The translations under genes and the position numbers were made by a program. The notes under the pieces are model-generated. The model did not search any database, was not told where the DNA came from, and saw only the letters and a list, made by a program, of their open reading frames with translations. A stretch of 56,316 nucleotides of DNA from an uncultured Alistipes sp. (GTDB taxonomy: Bacteria; Bacteroidota; Bacteroidia; Bacteroidales; Rikenellaceae), in assembly GCA_944321765.1 (NCBI GenBank), contig CALUMQ010000015.1:1-56316 (forward strand), given 5' to 3'. Positions 8,571-17,932 of this stretch are shown here, in pieces (within the stretch, counting starts at the first letter, position 1; each line of letters begins with the position of its first letter).

Positions 8571-9572
8571 ATGGCCATCGACAACGAACACTGGAACCTC
8601 ATCATCGGCGCACTGAAGGGCACGCTCGATGCCTCGTCGCAACAGGAGTTCGACCGGTGGTCGGCCGACCCCGAGAACCGCCGCTTCTTCGCCCGGATCT
8701 CCGGAATCTGGAACGATATCCAACGACGCGCCGCGGCCTACGAACCCGACCGCGAAAGGCTCTGGCAGCAACTGCGCCAGCGCATCGAGGCCGGCAACGC
8801 CGCACCGCAGCCCCGCGTCCGCAAGCGGCGCTGGATGCCGCTGCTGCGAACCGCCGGACTCATTGCCGCGAGCGTCGTGCTGACACTGCTCGTCGCCCGG
8901 GAGTGGAGCGCAGCCCCGGCTCCCGAGGAGCACCGGCAGGAGCTGCACGCCTTCGGCGGAAAGTCCCGCGCCACGCTCGCCGACGGCTCGACCGTCTGGC
9001 TCCAGAACGGCTCCTCGCTGCTCTTCGACACCCGTTTCGACCGCAAGGAGCGCCGCGTGGCGCTGCAGGGCGAGGGATTCTTCGAGGTGGCCCGGGATGC
9101 CGAACGCCCCTTCATCGTCGACGTGAAGGGACTGCACATCCGCGTCCACGGCACGAAGTTCAACGTCCGTACCCTCGGGGACGAGGCTGTCACCGTGTCG
9201 CTGGTCGAAGGCTCCGTAGCCCTCGATGCCGGAAACGGCATGCAGCAATGGCTCCGCCCGGGAGAGATCGCCCGCTACACCCCCTCGACACACGACCTGC
9301 GGATCATGAGCGGCAACGTCGAGCTGGAGTCCTGCTGGGCCGCCGGGAAACTCGTCTTTACACAGCAGCCCCTGGGCGAAATCTGCCGCTACCTCTCGCG
9401 GTGGTACGACATCCGGATCGACATCGCCCCGGCCCTTATCCACAACTACGCCTACACGTTCACCATCACCGACGAACCGCTCGAGGAGATTCTGCGCATC
9501 ATGAGCCGCATCAATCCGATCGACTACAGCTTCTCGGATAACAACTCCGTCTCGATCACCGAGCTTGAGTGA
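8571..9572 (+). CDS. FecR family anti-sigma factor
   Basis: A 333-residue inner-membrane anti-sigma factor. Residues 1-80 form the cytosolic sigma-binding part (DNEHWNLIIGALKG start), residues of about 90-109 a single membrane helix (LLRTAGLIAASVVLTLLVA), and the periplasmic part carries the FecR domain (ATLADGSTVWLQNGSSLLFD, then GEGFFEVARDAERPF) and a C-terminal DUF4974-type domain with TFTITDEPLEEILRIMS. In this signalling family a ligand-loaded SusC/TonB receptor contacts FecR through its STN domain, and FecR then releases an ECF sigma factor. The next gene encodes an STN-containing SusC, and the only ECF sigma gene in the locus is five genes downstream at 17325, so that one is the likely partner. 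Confidence 0.92.
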   Translation: MAIDNEHWNLIIGALKGTLDASSQQEFDRWSADPENRRFFARISGIWNDIQRRAAAYEPDRERLWQQLRQRIEAGNAAPQPRVRKRRWMPLLRTAGLIAASVVLTLLVAREWSAAPAPEEHRQELHAFGGKSRATLADGSTVWLQNGSSLLFDTRFDRKERRVALQGEGFFEVARDAERPFIVDVKGLHIRVHGTKFNVRTLGDEAVTVSLVEGSVALDAGNGMQQWLRPGEIARYTPSTHDLRIMSGNVELESCWAAGKLVFTQQPLGEICRYLSRWYDIRIDIAPALIHNYAYTFTITDEPLEEILRIMSRINPIDYSFSDNNSVSITELE

Positions 9573-9749
9573 ACACCTTTCCAGGCACACTTCCCTACCG
9601 AAAACCAACCAACCAACCCATCACGAATTATTAACCCTGAATAAACCCGACGCCTATGAAACCCTGATCTACACTCTACGACCCATCGCAACGCAGCATC
9701 ACAAAGTATTCGCTGCCAACCCCATTCACCCATACTTAACATTGCAATC

Positions 9750-12700
9750 ATGAAACATTTCAGACTATTCGCAATGCTGTTGCTATTCGTCTGCGGATGG
9801 ACATCGGGCGTACACGGCCAGAGCGGGGAGGCCACGCTGAACGTGGAGTTCTCCGACATACCGCTTTCGGAAGCGATCTCACGCATCGAACAGAACAGCA
9901 AATATACCTTCTTTTATGACGCCGGGCAGACCGATCTGACCCAGCACGTGAGCCTCAAGGCGTCGAACATGCCCATCTCGCAGGCCCTGCGCGAGATGCT
10001 CGCCCCGACGGGCATGGAGTTCACCATCTCCGAGCGGCAGATCGCCCTGATCCCCGCACGCACAACCGCTGGGACACAGCGCACCATCACCGGCGAGGTT
10101 CACGACTCGGCCGAGACGCCGCTGGCCGGTGTGGCCATCACCCTCGAGGGCGACAACACGCGCGGAACCGTCTCCGAGGCCAACGGAACCTTCTCGATCT
10201 CCGTGCCCGACGGCGACGTGACGCTCAACGTCTCCTACCTGGGATACATCGGCAAGAAGATCTCCGTACCGGCGACCCAGCACCACGTCACGGTCTACCT
10301 GACCGAGGATGCCGTGCGGATGGACGATGTCGTGGTCGTGGGCTACGGCACGCAGAAGAAGGTCAACCTCACGGGCGCCATCTCCACGGTCGACGACACG
10401 CAGCTGCAGAGCCGTTCGGCACCGTCGGTCGCCCACATGCTTCAGGGTTCGGTCCCGGGACTGACGATCACCACCTCGTCGGGACGTCCGGGCAACGAGG
10501 CGAGCCTGAACATCCGCGGCATCACCTCGATCAACGGCGGTTCGCCGCTCGTGCTGGTCGACGGCGCCGAGGGCGACCTGATGAAGATCAACCCCAACGA
10601 CGTGGCCTCGATCTCGGTCATCAAGGACGCCTCGGCCGCAGCGATCTACGGAGCCCGCGCCGCCTACGGCGTGATTCTGGTCACCACCAAGGAGGGCGAC
10701 AACTCGGGCAAGACCCGCGTGACGTACAGCGGCCGCTGGGGATGGAACGAACCGACGACCTCGACCGAATACGAAACCCGCGGCTACTACTCGGTCTACA
10801 TCAACGACCTCTTCTGGCATGCCGACGCCGGCACCAACTACTCGAACTACACCGAGGCCGACATGATGGAGCTCTGGGCGCGCCGCAACGACAAGACCGA
10901 GAACCCCGCGCGTCCGTGGGTGAAGATCGACCAGCGCGACGGCCGCGACACGTATGTCTACTACGCGAACTTCGACTGGTACCACTACCTCTTCAAGGAC
11001 GAGCACCCCAACACGAGCCATAACATCACGCTCTCGGGCGGCAACTCCAGAGTCAAGTACATGCTCTCGGGAAACTACTACAGCGAAGAGGGGCTCTTCC
11101 GTCAGGATCCCGACCGGCTGCAGCGGGTGAATTTCCGTTCGAAGATCTCGTTCGATATCAACAAGTGGCTGAAGATCAGCAACAACACCAGCTACTACAA
11201 CTACCAGTACTACTATCCGGGACCGAGCGGTGTCAACACGGCCTTCTCGCTGGGCACCGTGCATGCCCTGGCGTCGATGATGCCCTACAACCCCGACGGA
11301 ACGAGCGTCTACTACACCTCGCTGTCGAAGTATGCCATCATGGACGGACTGCCGACGATCATGAACAAGGGCGGGCACTACAACAAGGACAAGACCGACA
11401 ACATGTCGACCACCACGGAGTTGACCTGGACGCCCGTCAAGGGGCTGGAGATCAAGGGTAACTTCACCTACATGTTCAACACCACGCGTTATCTCAACCG
11501 TCAGGTCAACACCGAGTACTCGCAGTATCCGGGCGAGATCAAGACCCTCTCGACCGGCAGCCGCTTCGAGGACAAGCTCTACGAGAAGACCATGATGCAC
11601 AACTACTACCAGGCCAACGCCTACGCCACCTACGAACACACGTTCGGCGAGAACCACAACTTCAAGGCCATGGTCGGCTTCAACTGGGAGACGAAGTATC
11701 TGAAGGATGTTGCGGCAACGGGCTACAACCTGCTCTCCGAGACGCTCATGGACCTGAATCTCGTGGGTCAGGGCGCCGACGGAAACGAACGCATGGAGGT
11801 CAGCGGCGGACAGAACGAATACGCCCTGATGGGTTACTTCGGACGTCTGAACTACGACTACAAGGGCAAATACCTCGTCGAGGTGAGCGGCCGCTACGAC
11901 GGCACGTCGCGCTTCAAGCGCGGACACCGCTGGGGCTTCTTCCCCTCGTTCTCGCTCGGATGGCGCATCTCCGAGGAGCCCTTCTTCGACGCCATCCGCG
12001 ACAAGTTCAACAACCTCAAGATCCGTTACTCGTACGGACAGCTCGGCAACCAGAACGTCGGCTACTACGACTACATCCGCAAGATCTCGATCAGCAACCA
12101 GAGCTATCTGTTCGGCGGCGACAAGCCCACCGTGGCAACGATCTCCGACCCCGTGGCCTCGAACCTCTCGTGGGAGACCAGCGTCCACAACAACCTGGGT
12201 CTGGACATGAGCTTCCTGAACAACCGGCTGGGACTCACCGCCGACTTCTACATCCGCGACACGAAGGACATGCTCACCGAGGGTGTCGCCCTGCCGTCGA
12301 CCTACGGCGCCGGATCGCCCAAGATGAACAGCGCCGACCTGCGGACCAAAGGCTACGAGCTGACGCTCAACTGGCGTGACGAGTTCCAGGTGCTGCGACG
12401 CCCGTTCACCTACAGCGTGACGCTCACCTTCAACGACTACGTGACCAACATCACGCGCTACGACAACCCCGACCGCACGTTCGCCAAGGCCTACTACGAA
12501 GGCATGCGCTGGGGCGAGATCTGGGGATACCGCATCGGAGGGCTCTTCGCCTCGGACGAGGAGGCCCGGAACTATGCGGTCGACCAGACGGCGGTCAACA
12601 ACCGCATCAACGCCGCCGCGGGATCCGAACGCGGACTGCATGCCGGCGACCTGAAGTTCCTCGATCTGGACGGTGACAACGTCATCTCGATCGGCAAGAA

Positions 12701-13262
12701 CACGGTGGACGATCCGGGCGACCGCGAGATCATCGGCAACAGCCAGCCGCGCTTCCAATACGGAGCCACGCTCAGCATGTCGTGGATGGGCTTCGACTTC
12801 TCGATCTTCTTCCAGGGCATCGGACGCCGCCACTGGTATCCGACGGCCAACACCATCGCCTTCTGGGGTCCCTACGCACGTCCCTACGCAAGCTGGATTC
12901 CGAAGGATTTCCACACGATGTACTGGACCGAGGAGAATCCCGACGCCTACTTCCCGCGTCCGCGCGGATACGTGGCCCTCTCGGGCACCAACCGCGAGCT
13001 GACGGCCGTCAACGACCGCTACCTGCAGAACATCCGCTACTGCCGACTGAAGAACCTCACGGTGGGATACACCCTGCCGAAGAAATGGACCCGCAAGGTG
13101 CTGATCGAAAGCCTGCGCGTCTACTTCACGGGAGAGAACCTCGCCACCTGGTCACCCATCCACTCGGACTACATCGACCCCGAGATGGCGGCCATGAACG
13201 ACCAGATGCGTACCTACCCCTGGCAGAAGACCTACATGTTCGGCGTGGACGTCACGTTCTAA
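9750..13262 (+). CDS. SusC/RagA family TonB-dependent transporter with STN signalling domain
   Basis: A 1170-residue outer-membrane transporter. Order: signal peptide (residues 1-23), STN domain (about 29-101, LSEAISRIEQNSKYTFFY) for contact with FecR, carboxypeptidase-regulatory-like domain (about 112-188, starting RTITGEVHDS), TonB box and linker (MDDVVVVGYGTQKK), plug domain (VAHMLQGSVPGL, LNIRGITSINGG, IYGARAAYGVILVTTK) and a long C-terminal beta barrel ending in GVDVTF. It imports an oligosaccharide or other ligand using TonB energy. It is preceded by a 177-nt gap holding CAACC repeats and a weak TAnnTTTG-like box (TAACATTG) just before the ATG, and followed 21 nt later by its SusD partner. 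The ligand cannot be read from the sequence. Confidence 0.96.
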   Translation: MKHFRLFAMLLLFVCGWTSGVHGQSGEATLNVEFSDIPLSEAISRIEQNSKYTFFYDAGQTDLTQHVSLKASNMPISQALREMLAPTGMEFTISERQIALIPARTTAGTQRTITGEVHDSAETPLAGVAITLEGDNTRGTVSEANGTFSISVPDGDVTLNVSYLGYIGKKISVPATQHHVTVYLTEDAVRMDDVVVVGYGTQKKVNLTGAISTVDDTQLQSRSAPSVAHMLQGSVPGLTITTSSGRPGNEASLNIRGITSINGGSPLVLVDGAEGDLMKINPNDVASISVIKDASAAAIYGARAAYGVILVTTKEGDNSGKTRVTYSGRWGWNEPTTSTEYETRGYYSVYINDLFWHADAGTNYSNYTEADMMELWARRNDKTENPARPWVKIDQRDGRDTYVYYANFDWYHYLFKDEHPNTSHNITLSGGNSRVKYMLSGNYYSEEGLFRQDPDRLQRVNFRSKISFDINKWLKISNNTSYYNYQYYYPGPSGVNTAFSLGTVHALASMMPYNPDGTSVYYTSLSKYAIMDGLPTIMNKGGHYNKDKTDNMSTTTELTWTPVKGLEIKGNFTYMFNTTRYLNRQVNTEYSQYPGEIKTLSTGSRFEDKLYEKTMMHNYYQANAYATYEHTFGENHNFKAMVGFNWETKYLKDVAATGYNLLSETLMDLNLVGQGADGNERMEVSGGQNEYALMGYFGRLNYDYKGKYLVEVSGRYDGTSRFKRGHRWGFFPSFSLGWRISEEPFFDAIRDKFNNLKIRYSYGQLGNQNVGYYDYIRKISISNQSYLFGGDKPTVATISDPVASNLSWETSVHNNLGLDMSFLNNRLGLTADFYIRDTKDMLTEGVALPSTYGAGSPKMNSADLRTKGYELTLNWRDEFQVLRRPFTYSVTLTFNDYVTNITRYDNPDRTFAKAYYEGMRWGEIWGYRIGGLFASDEEARNYAVDQTAVNNRINAAAGSERGLHAGDLKFLDLDGDNVISIGKNTVDDPGDREIIGNSQPRFQYGATLSMSWMGFDFSIFFQGIGRRHWYPTANTIAFWGPYARPYASWIPKDFHTMYWTEENPDAYFPRPRGYVALSGTNRELTAVNDRYLQNIRYCRLKNLTVGYTLPKKWTRKVLIESLRVYFTGENLATWSPIHSDYIDPEMAAMNDQMRTYPWQKTYMFGVDVTF

Positions 13263-13283
13263 ACACTTAACAAGAAGAGAATC

Positions 13284-15056
13284 ATGAAAAAGATACTTTG
13301 GATCCTGACCGCATGCGGCGCGCTGACGCTCGCCTCGTGCGAAGAGTGGCTCGACAAATACCCGCTGGCCCAGATGTCGCCCGAGACGTTCTTCTCCAAC
13401 GAGAACGAACTGCAGGCCTTCAGCAACCAGTTCTACGTCATGTTCCCCGCAGGGGGCATCTACAGCGAATACTGGGACAACATCATCCACAACGATCTGC
13501 CCGAGGAGATGCGCAACGGGCGGACGATTCCCGCCTCGGGAGGCGGCTGGTCGTGGGGCGACCTGCGCGACATCAACACCCTGCTCGAATATTCGGGCAA
13601 CTGCACGGATGCCGAGGTCAGAACCCACTACGACGCCCTGGCACGCTTCTTCCGCGCCTACTTCTACTTCGAGAAGGTCAAGCGTTTCGGTGACGTGCCC
13701 TGGTATGCGAAGCCGCTCGGTTCGGCCGATCCCGAACTCAAGCGTCCGCGCGACTCGCGCGAATACGTCATGCAGGAGATGATCAAGGACATCGACTACG
13801 CCATCCAGAACCTGCCGACGCAGCACGACCTCTACCGCATCACGAAGTGGACCGCCCTGGCCCTGAAGTCGCGTTTCTGCCTCTTCGAGGGGACCTTCCG
13901 CAAGTACCACGGCATCAACGGATACGATCACGACTGGGCGTGGTACCTCGACCAGGCGGCCAAGGCCTCCGAGGAGTTCATCACCAACAGCGGCTACGGC
14001 ATCTACACGGGCAGCGGCACCAACGTCGCCTACCGCGATCTCTTCGTCTCGGAGCAGGCCCAGGAGATCGAGGTCATCCTGGCCCGCGACTACAACAAGA
14101 GCCTCGGGGTGTTCCACAATGCGACGTTCTACTCGCTGAACACCTCCTACGGACGTCCGGGCCTGACGCGCAAGATCGTCGACAGCTACCTGATGGCCGA
14201 CGGCTCGCGCTTCACCGACCGCACCGGCTGGGAGACCATGGAGTTCAAGGATCAGTGTCAGAACCGCGACCCGCGGCTGGCACAGTCGATCCGCACCCCG
14301 GGCTACACGCGCATCGGCTCCACCGAGAAGCTCACGCCCGATCTGGTGACCTCGATGACCGGCTATCAGCCCATCAAGTTCGTCGCTCCGGTGAGCTTCG
14401 AGTCCGACGGATACAACCTCTCGTACACCGATCTGCCGATCTTCCGCAGCGCCGAGGTCTACCTGAACTTCGCCGAGGCCAAGGCCGAACTGGGAACGCT
14501 CACGCAGGAGGATATCAACATCTCGATCAAGAAGCTCCGCGACCGCGTCGGGATGCCCAACCTGGATCTGGACGAGGCCAATGCCAACCCGGACCCCTAC
14601 CTGTCGGATCCCAAGACGGGATATCCGAACGTCAGCGGCCCGAACAAGGGGGTGATTCTCGAGATTCGCCGCGAGCGGACCATCGAGCTGCTGCAGGAGG
14701 GCTTCCGCTACTACGACATCATCCGCTGGAAGGAGGGCAAGGCCTTCGAGCAGCCGCTGCTGGGCATCTATATCCCCGCCAAGGGCGAATATGACCTCGA
14801 CGGCGACGGAACGCCCGACGTCTACTTCGCCTCCAAGGGGGAGACGCCCTCCACACAGGCCAAACTCACGCTGGTGCTCGATCAGGATATCGTTCTCTCG
14901 GAAGGCACCTACGGATACGTCTCGCCGCACAAGAACAACCCCGGAGAGTGGAACGAGGAGCGCGACTACTTCTACCCGATTCCGACCGACGACCGTTCGC
15001 TGACGGGCGGCGCCCTGACGCAGAATCCCGGGTGGAACGACGGACTCGAATTCTAA
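13284..15056 (+). CDS. SusD/RagB family surface lipoprotein
   Basis: A 590-residue outer-membrane lipoprotein that captures substrate at the cell surface and caps the SusC barrel. It has a lipobox LASC with Cys19, then the SusD N-terminal pattern EEWLDKYPLAQMSPETFF, helical TPR-like repeats, and the C-terminal RagB signature (VILEIRRERTIELLQEGFRYYDIIRWKEG). It lies 21 nt after susC and 19 nt before the phosphatase-fold gene, in one operon. The ligand is unknown; no glycoside hydrolase or peptidase is encoded in the locus to indicate it. Confidence 0.95.
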   Translation: MKKILWILTACGALTLASCEEWLDKYPLAQMSPETFFSNENELQAFSNQFYVMFPAGGIYSEYWDNIIHNDLPEEMRNGRTIPASGGGWSWGDLRDINTLLEYSGNCTDAEVRTHYDALARFFRAYFYFEKVKRFGDVPWYAKPLGSADPELKRPRDSREYVMQEMIKDIDYAIQNLPTQHDLYRITKWTALALKSRFCLFEGTFRKYHGINGYDHDWAWYLDQAAKASEEFITNSGYGIYTGSGTNVAYRDLFVSEQAQEIEVILARDYNKSLGVFHNATFYSLNTSYGRPGLTRKIVDSYLMADGSRFTDRTGWETMEFKDQCQNRDPRLAQSIRTPGYTRIGSTEKLTPDLVTSMTGYQPIKFVAPVSFESDGYNLSYTDLPIFRSAEVYLNFAEAKAELGTLTQEDINISIKKLRDRVGMPNLDLDEANANPDPYLSDPKTGYPNVSGPNKGVILEIRRERTIELLQEGFRYYDIIRWKEGKAFEQPLLGIYIPAKGEYDLDGDGTPDVYFASKGETPSTQAKLTLVLDQDIVLSEGTYGYVSPHKNNPGEWNEERDYFYPIPTDDRSLTGGALTQNPGWNDGLEF

Positions 15057-15075
15057 AACCGAAAAACCCACAAAA

Positions 15076-15990
15076 ATGATTACTGCCATGTTAAACCTGC
15101 TGAAAAAATACTTTGCCGTCGTGCTGCTGCTCGCCTTCATCTGCCCGGCCACGGCCTGCGGAGGCGACAACTCGGGAGCCGGAGACGAGATTCCGCCCCA
15201 TCTGAAACCCGACGAACCGGGCCAGCTGCCCGACAAGGTCTACTATCCGAAGGAGGATGGCGTGACCCGTCTGGTTACCTACAACGTCGGGGTCTTCTCG
15301 AAATACGACGAGAACGGATGCTACCAGATGGTGGCCGACATGATGACCGAGGTCGGAGCCGACGTCATCGGCTTCAGCGAGCTGGACAGCTGCACGGTGC
15401 GCACGAAGCGGATCTTCCAGCTGAAGAAGTTCTCCGAGCTGATGGGCAAGGAGTGGAGCTACGAATACTCCCGGGCCATGGCCTACCAGGGCGGCGCCTA
15501 CGGCGACGGAATCGCCAGCCGCGAGAAGCCGCTGCGGGCCTTTGCCGCCCCGCTGCCCCAGGGCGACGGCGCCGAGCCGCGCGTGATGGTGGTCATGGAG
15601 TTCGCCGACTACGTCTTCGCCACGACGCACCTCGACCATGTGTCGGACCGTGCGCAGCTCGGGCAGGTGGACGAGATCAACAAGGTCATCGGCGAGGAGT
15701 TCGCCGAATCGCGGAAACCGGTGTTCCTGGGCGGCGACTTCAACGCGCGCCCCGATTCGCAGACCATCCTCAAACTGCAGAACGACTGGACGATCCTCAC
15801 CCCGCACGGGGCCGGAGACTTCACCCACTCCTCGGAGAATCCCAACAAGTGCATCGACTACATCATGCAGTGGAAGGGCAACGGAGCCTCCTGCGAGGTG
15901 AAGGGCACGAAGATCATGCTCTACTTCAACAAGGGCGACATCAAGAAGGCCTCGGACCACATTCCCGTGCTGCTCGATGTACGCTTCTAA
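15076..15990 (+). CDS. Endonuclease/exonuclease/phosphatase-fold lipoprotein
   Basis: A 304-residue lipoprotein (lipobox around Cys28) of the EEP/DNase I-like superfamily. The catalytic motifs appear intact: RLVTYNVGVFS at the N-terminus, GFSELDS carrying the metal Glu, GDGIASR, TTHLDH with the His, GGDFNARPDS with Asp and Asn, CIDYIM, and SDHIPV with the C-terminal His. Members of this family cleave phosphoesters in nucleic acids, inositol phosphates, sphingolipids or other small molecules. The position directly after susD suggests a surface or periplasmic enzyme acting on the imported ligand. An internal ATG at 15088 is an alternative start. The substrate is not determinable here. Confidence 0.9.
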   Translation: MITAMLNLLKKYFAVVLLLAFICPATACGGDNSGAGDEIPPHLKPDEPGQLPDKVYYPKEDGVTRLVTYNVGVFSKYDENGCYQMVADMMTEVGADVIGFSELDSCTVRTKRIFQLKKFSELMGKEWSYEYSRAMAYQGGAYGDGIASREKPLRAFAAPLPQGDGAEPRVMVVMEFADYVFATTHLDHVSDRAQLGQVDEINKVIGEEFAESRKPVFLGGDFNARPDSQTILKLQNDWTILTPHGAGDFTHSSENPNKCIDYIMQWKGNGASCEVKGTKIMLYFNKGDIKKASDHIPVLLDVRF

Positions 15991-16020
15991 CGCAAAACGA
16001 ACCGTCAAAAGCAAACGATT

Positions 16021-17082
16021 ATGAAACGACATAACAGAATGCGTCTTCTCACGGCCGCGCTGCTGCTTCTGGCAGCGGCGGGCTGCAAGGAGGACGACGG
16101 ACCGGTGCTGACACAGCCGGCCGTCCTGGGGATCCAGGGCGCCACGCCCGAGGCCGAGGTGTTCTCGGTGGAGAGCCCCAAGAAACAGACCGTCAACGTG
16201 CGTGTGGCAGCCGAGCAGATCAGCGGCCACTACGTCACCGTCACCCTGAAAACCGCCCCGGAGCTGGTCGAGGTCTACAACAAGGCCCACGGAACCTCGT
16301 ACACGCTCTGCCCGTCGGAGGCCTACGAGGTATCGACCTCGGAGGTCATGCTGCCGCGCTACAACACCGTCTCCTCGACCATGGAGCTGGAACTGCTCAG
16401 CGAGCGCATGCCCGACGAAAATCCCTACCTGCTGCCGATCACCATCGACTCGATCAAGGGAGATTCCCGCGCGACGGTCTCGGCAACGAGCGGCGTGCTC
16501 TACATCCTCTTCAACAAGATCGTCAAGCCGGGACCGCCCGATCCCGTGCTGCTCGACCGCGACGGATGGAAACTCCTGGCCTCGCCCAAGACGAAGGTGA
16601 ACTACGAGGTGGAGAAGGCCTTCGACGACGACATCAACACCTTCGGCTATTGCAACGCCGACGAGGAGAAGGCCGAACCGCCCTATGACTTCGTGCTCGA
16701 CCTGGGCAAGACGGTCACCGTGCGCGGCTTCCAGTTCAACCAGCGCTACATGACCACCGGCAAGCCCGAGGACGGCGCGCGCTACGGCATCGCCCACATG
16801 GAGGTCTGGACGGCCGAGACGATCACGGGCGACGGCCTGGGCTCGGAGAACGACGCCAACTGGACCTATCACCAGGAGTACTGGGACTACCGGACCGATC
16901 CCGAATCGCCGCTCGATCCGCTGGCCGTCATCATCAATCCGATGCTCGATGACTACCAGCACGCCCGCTACATCAAACTGCGGATCCACAACAGCTACAC
17001 GAACAAGACCTACAATCCGGTGTTCCGCGGCTGGTGCATTGCCGAATTCAACGTCTGGGGCAACAACGAGCTGCTCGAGTAG
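16021..17082 (+). CDS. DUF1735 and F5/8 type C (discoidin-like) domain lipoprotein
   Basis: A 353-residue lipoprotein (lipobox ending in Cys22). The N-terminal half is a DUF1735 domain of the BT_3987-like type (VNVRVAAEQI, VEVYNKAHGTSYTLCP, ELELLSERMPDENPYLLPI, SGVLYILFNKI). The C-terminal half (about residues 185-350) looks like a discoidin/F5-8C carbohydrate-binding beta sandwich: GWKLLAS, KAFDDDINTFG, FVLDLGKTVTVRGFQF, and ARYIKLRIHNS near the end. Such proteins usually serve as surface glycan-binding partners of SusCD systems. It is the last gene of the susC operon, and a strong palindromic hairpin follows. Confidence 0.88.
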   Translation: MKRHNRMRLLTAALLLLAAAGCKEDDGPVLTQPAVLGIQGATPEAEVFSVESPKKQTVNVRVAAEQISGHYVTVTLKTAPELVEVYNKAHGTSYTLCPSEAYEVSTSEVMLPRYNTVSSTMELELLSERMPDENPYLLPITIDSIKGDSRATVSATSGVLYILFNKIVKPGPPDPVLLDRDGWKLLASPKTKVNYEVEKAFDDDINTFGYCNADEEKAEPPYDFVLDLGKTVTVRGFQFNQRYMTTGKPEDGARYGIAHMEVWTAETITGDGLGSENDANWTYHQEYWDYRTDPESPLDPLAVIINPMLDDYQHARYIKLRIHNSYTNKTYNPVFRGWCIAEFNVWGNNELLE

Positions 17083-17112
17083 CCCGTCCCCCGCGAAGCG
17101 ACCGAACGGAGT

Positions 17113-17140
17113 CTGCCGAGAGATCTCTCGGCAGGCTCTT
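17113..17140 (+). terminator. Palindromic hairpin and terminator after the SusCD operon
   Basis: A perfect 22-nt palindrome (11-nt half-site CTGCCGAGAGA, 17113-17134) is followed by GCTCTTTT. It lies 31 nt after the DUF1735 gene stop and 154 nt before the likely promoter of the sigma factor gene. A terminator is the simplest reading; its full symmetry would also suit an operator. Confidence 0.6.
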
Positions 17141-17265
17141 TTCGGCATTCGGCGGCAGGAGGCCCGGAAGCCCCGGAAGGTTGAGAAGGGGCCCGCGGAG
17201 GAAGGTTGCGAAGAGACTCGCGGGGAAGCCGGCATTTTGTCACACCAAATTCACGACTCCGCGCG

Positions 17266-17295
17266 TTGCATTGTGCCGCAAAGGACGTATCTTTA
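17266..17295 (+). promoter_or_regulatory. Putative promoter of the ECF sigma factor gene
   Basis: A -33 element GTTGC (TTG at 17266-17268), a 19-nt spacer and a -7 element TATCTTTA (17288-17295) fit the Bacteroidota layout closely. The sigma gene ATG follows 29 nt later, so it appears to be transcribed on its own. Confidence 0.6.
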
Positions 17296-17324
17296 CTGTC
17301 GAAATACTCATCCAAGGCGTAAAA

Positions 17325-17864
17325 ATGACGGAAAACGACCATGACATCATGCTCTGGGGACGCATCTGCCGGGACCGGGATCTGACGGCCTTCCGGGAGC
17401 TGTTCGACCGGCATTACCTTCCGTTGTGCCGCTTTGCCGAGTACTGGCTGCGCGACGCCGGGGCGGCGGAGGAGATCGTTCTGGACCTCTTCACCCATCT
17501 CTGGGAGCATGCCGACGAACTGCGCATCTCCTCCTCGCTGCGCGCCTACCTCTTCCGCTCCGTGCGCAACCGTGCACTCAACCGGCTGCGCGACGACCGC
17601 TTCGCCTACATCCCGTTCGAGGAGTTGAAAACACTCCTCTACTGTCCGGAATCCCGCCAGCTGGAGTTCGACGAGATCATGCAGCTCACCGTCGAGGCGA
17701 TCGACCGGCTTCCGGAACGCTGCCGCGAGGTCTTCATCAAAAGCCGCACCGAGGAGCTCTCGAACCACGAAATCGCCGACCGGATGCACATCTCGGTAAA
17801 GACCGTCGAGGCCCAGATCACCAAGGCCCTGAAGCAGTTGCGCAAGGCACTCTCCGACGCATAG
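17325..17864 (+). CDS. ECF-family RNA polymerase sigma factor
   Basis: A 179-residue sigma-70 family factor. Region 2 is seen in LTAFRELFDRHYLPLCRFAEYW and AEEIVLDLFTHLWEH, and region 4 in [52 protein letters not shown], the form found in Bacteroidota FecI-like factors paired with FecR. It is separated from the SusCD operon by a hairpin and has its own promoter, whereas such sigma genes normally sit just upstream of fecR. The most likely partner is the FecR protein at 8571 (inference). The ATG at 17325 gives region 2 at the usual distance from the N-terminus. Confidence 0.93.
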   Translation: MTENDHDIMLWGRICRDRDLTAFRELFDRHYLPLCRFAEYWLRDAGAAEEIVLDLFTHLWEHADELRISSSLRAYLFRSVRNRALNRLRDDRFAYIPFEELKTLLYCPESRQLEFDEIMQLTVEAIDRLPERCREVFIKSRTEELSNHEIADRMHISVKTVEAQITKALKQLRKALSDA

Positions 17865-17918
17865 AGGCCCCGGCGGCGAATAATCGCCGGAAAATGCAGG
17901 GCTTTCGGTTTTTTTTCA

Positions 17919-17926
17919 TACCTTTG
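17919..17926 (+). promoter_or_regulatory. Putative -7 promoter box of coaD
   Basis: TACCTTTG fully matches TAnnTTTG and ends 6 nt before the coaD ATG at 17933, the same spacing as at murB. The transcript would be leaderless or nearly so. Confidence 0.6.
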
Positions 17927-17932
17927 TCCGAT

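Noticed and set aside
9879-12914. A 1011-codon minus-strand frame opposite susC.
   Set aside because: Shadow of the SusC reading frame; Val/Asp/Arg/Gly-rich without recognisable motifs.
17113-17134. Perfect 22-nt palindrome considered as a sigma or regulator operator.
   Set aside because: It directly follows the last gene of an operon and is followed by a T-rich tract, so a terminator is the simpler explanation.
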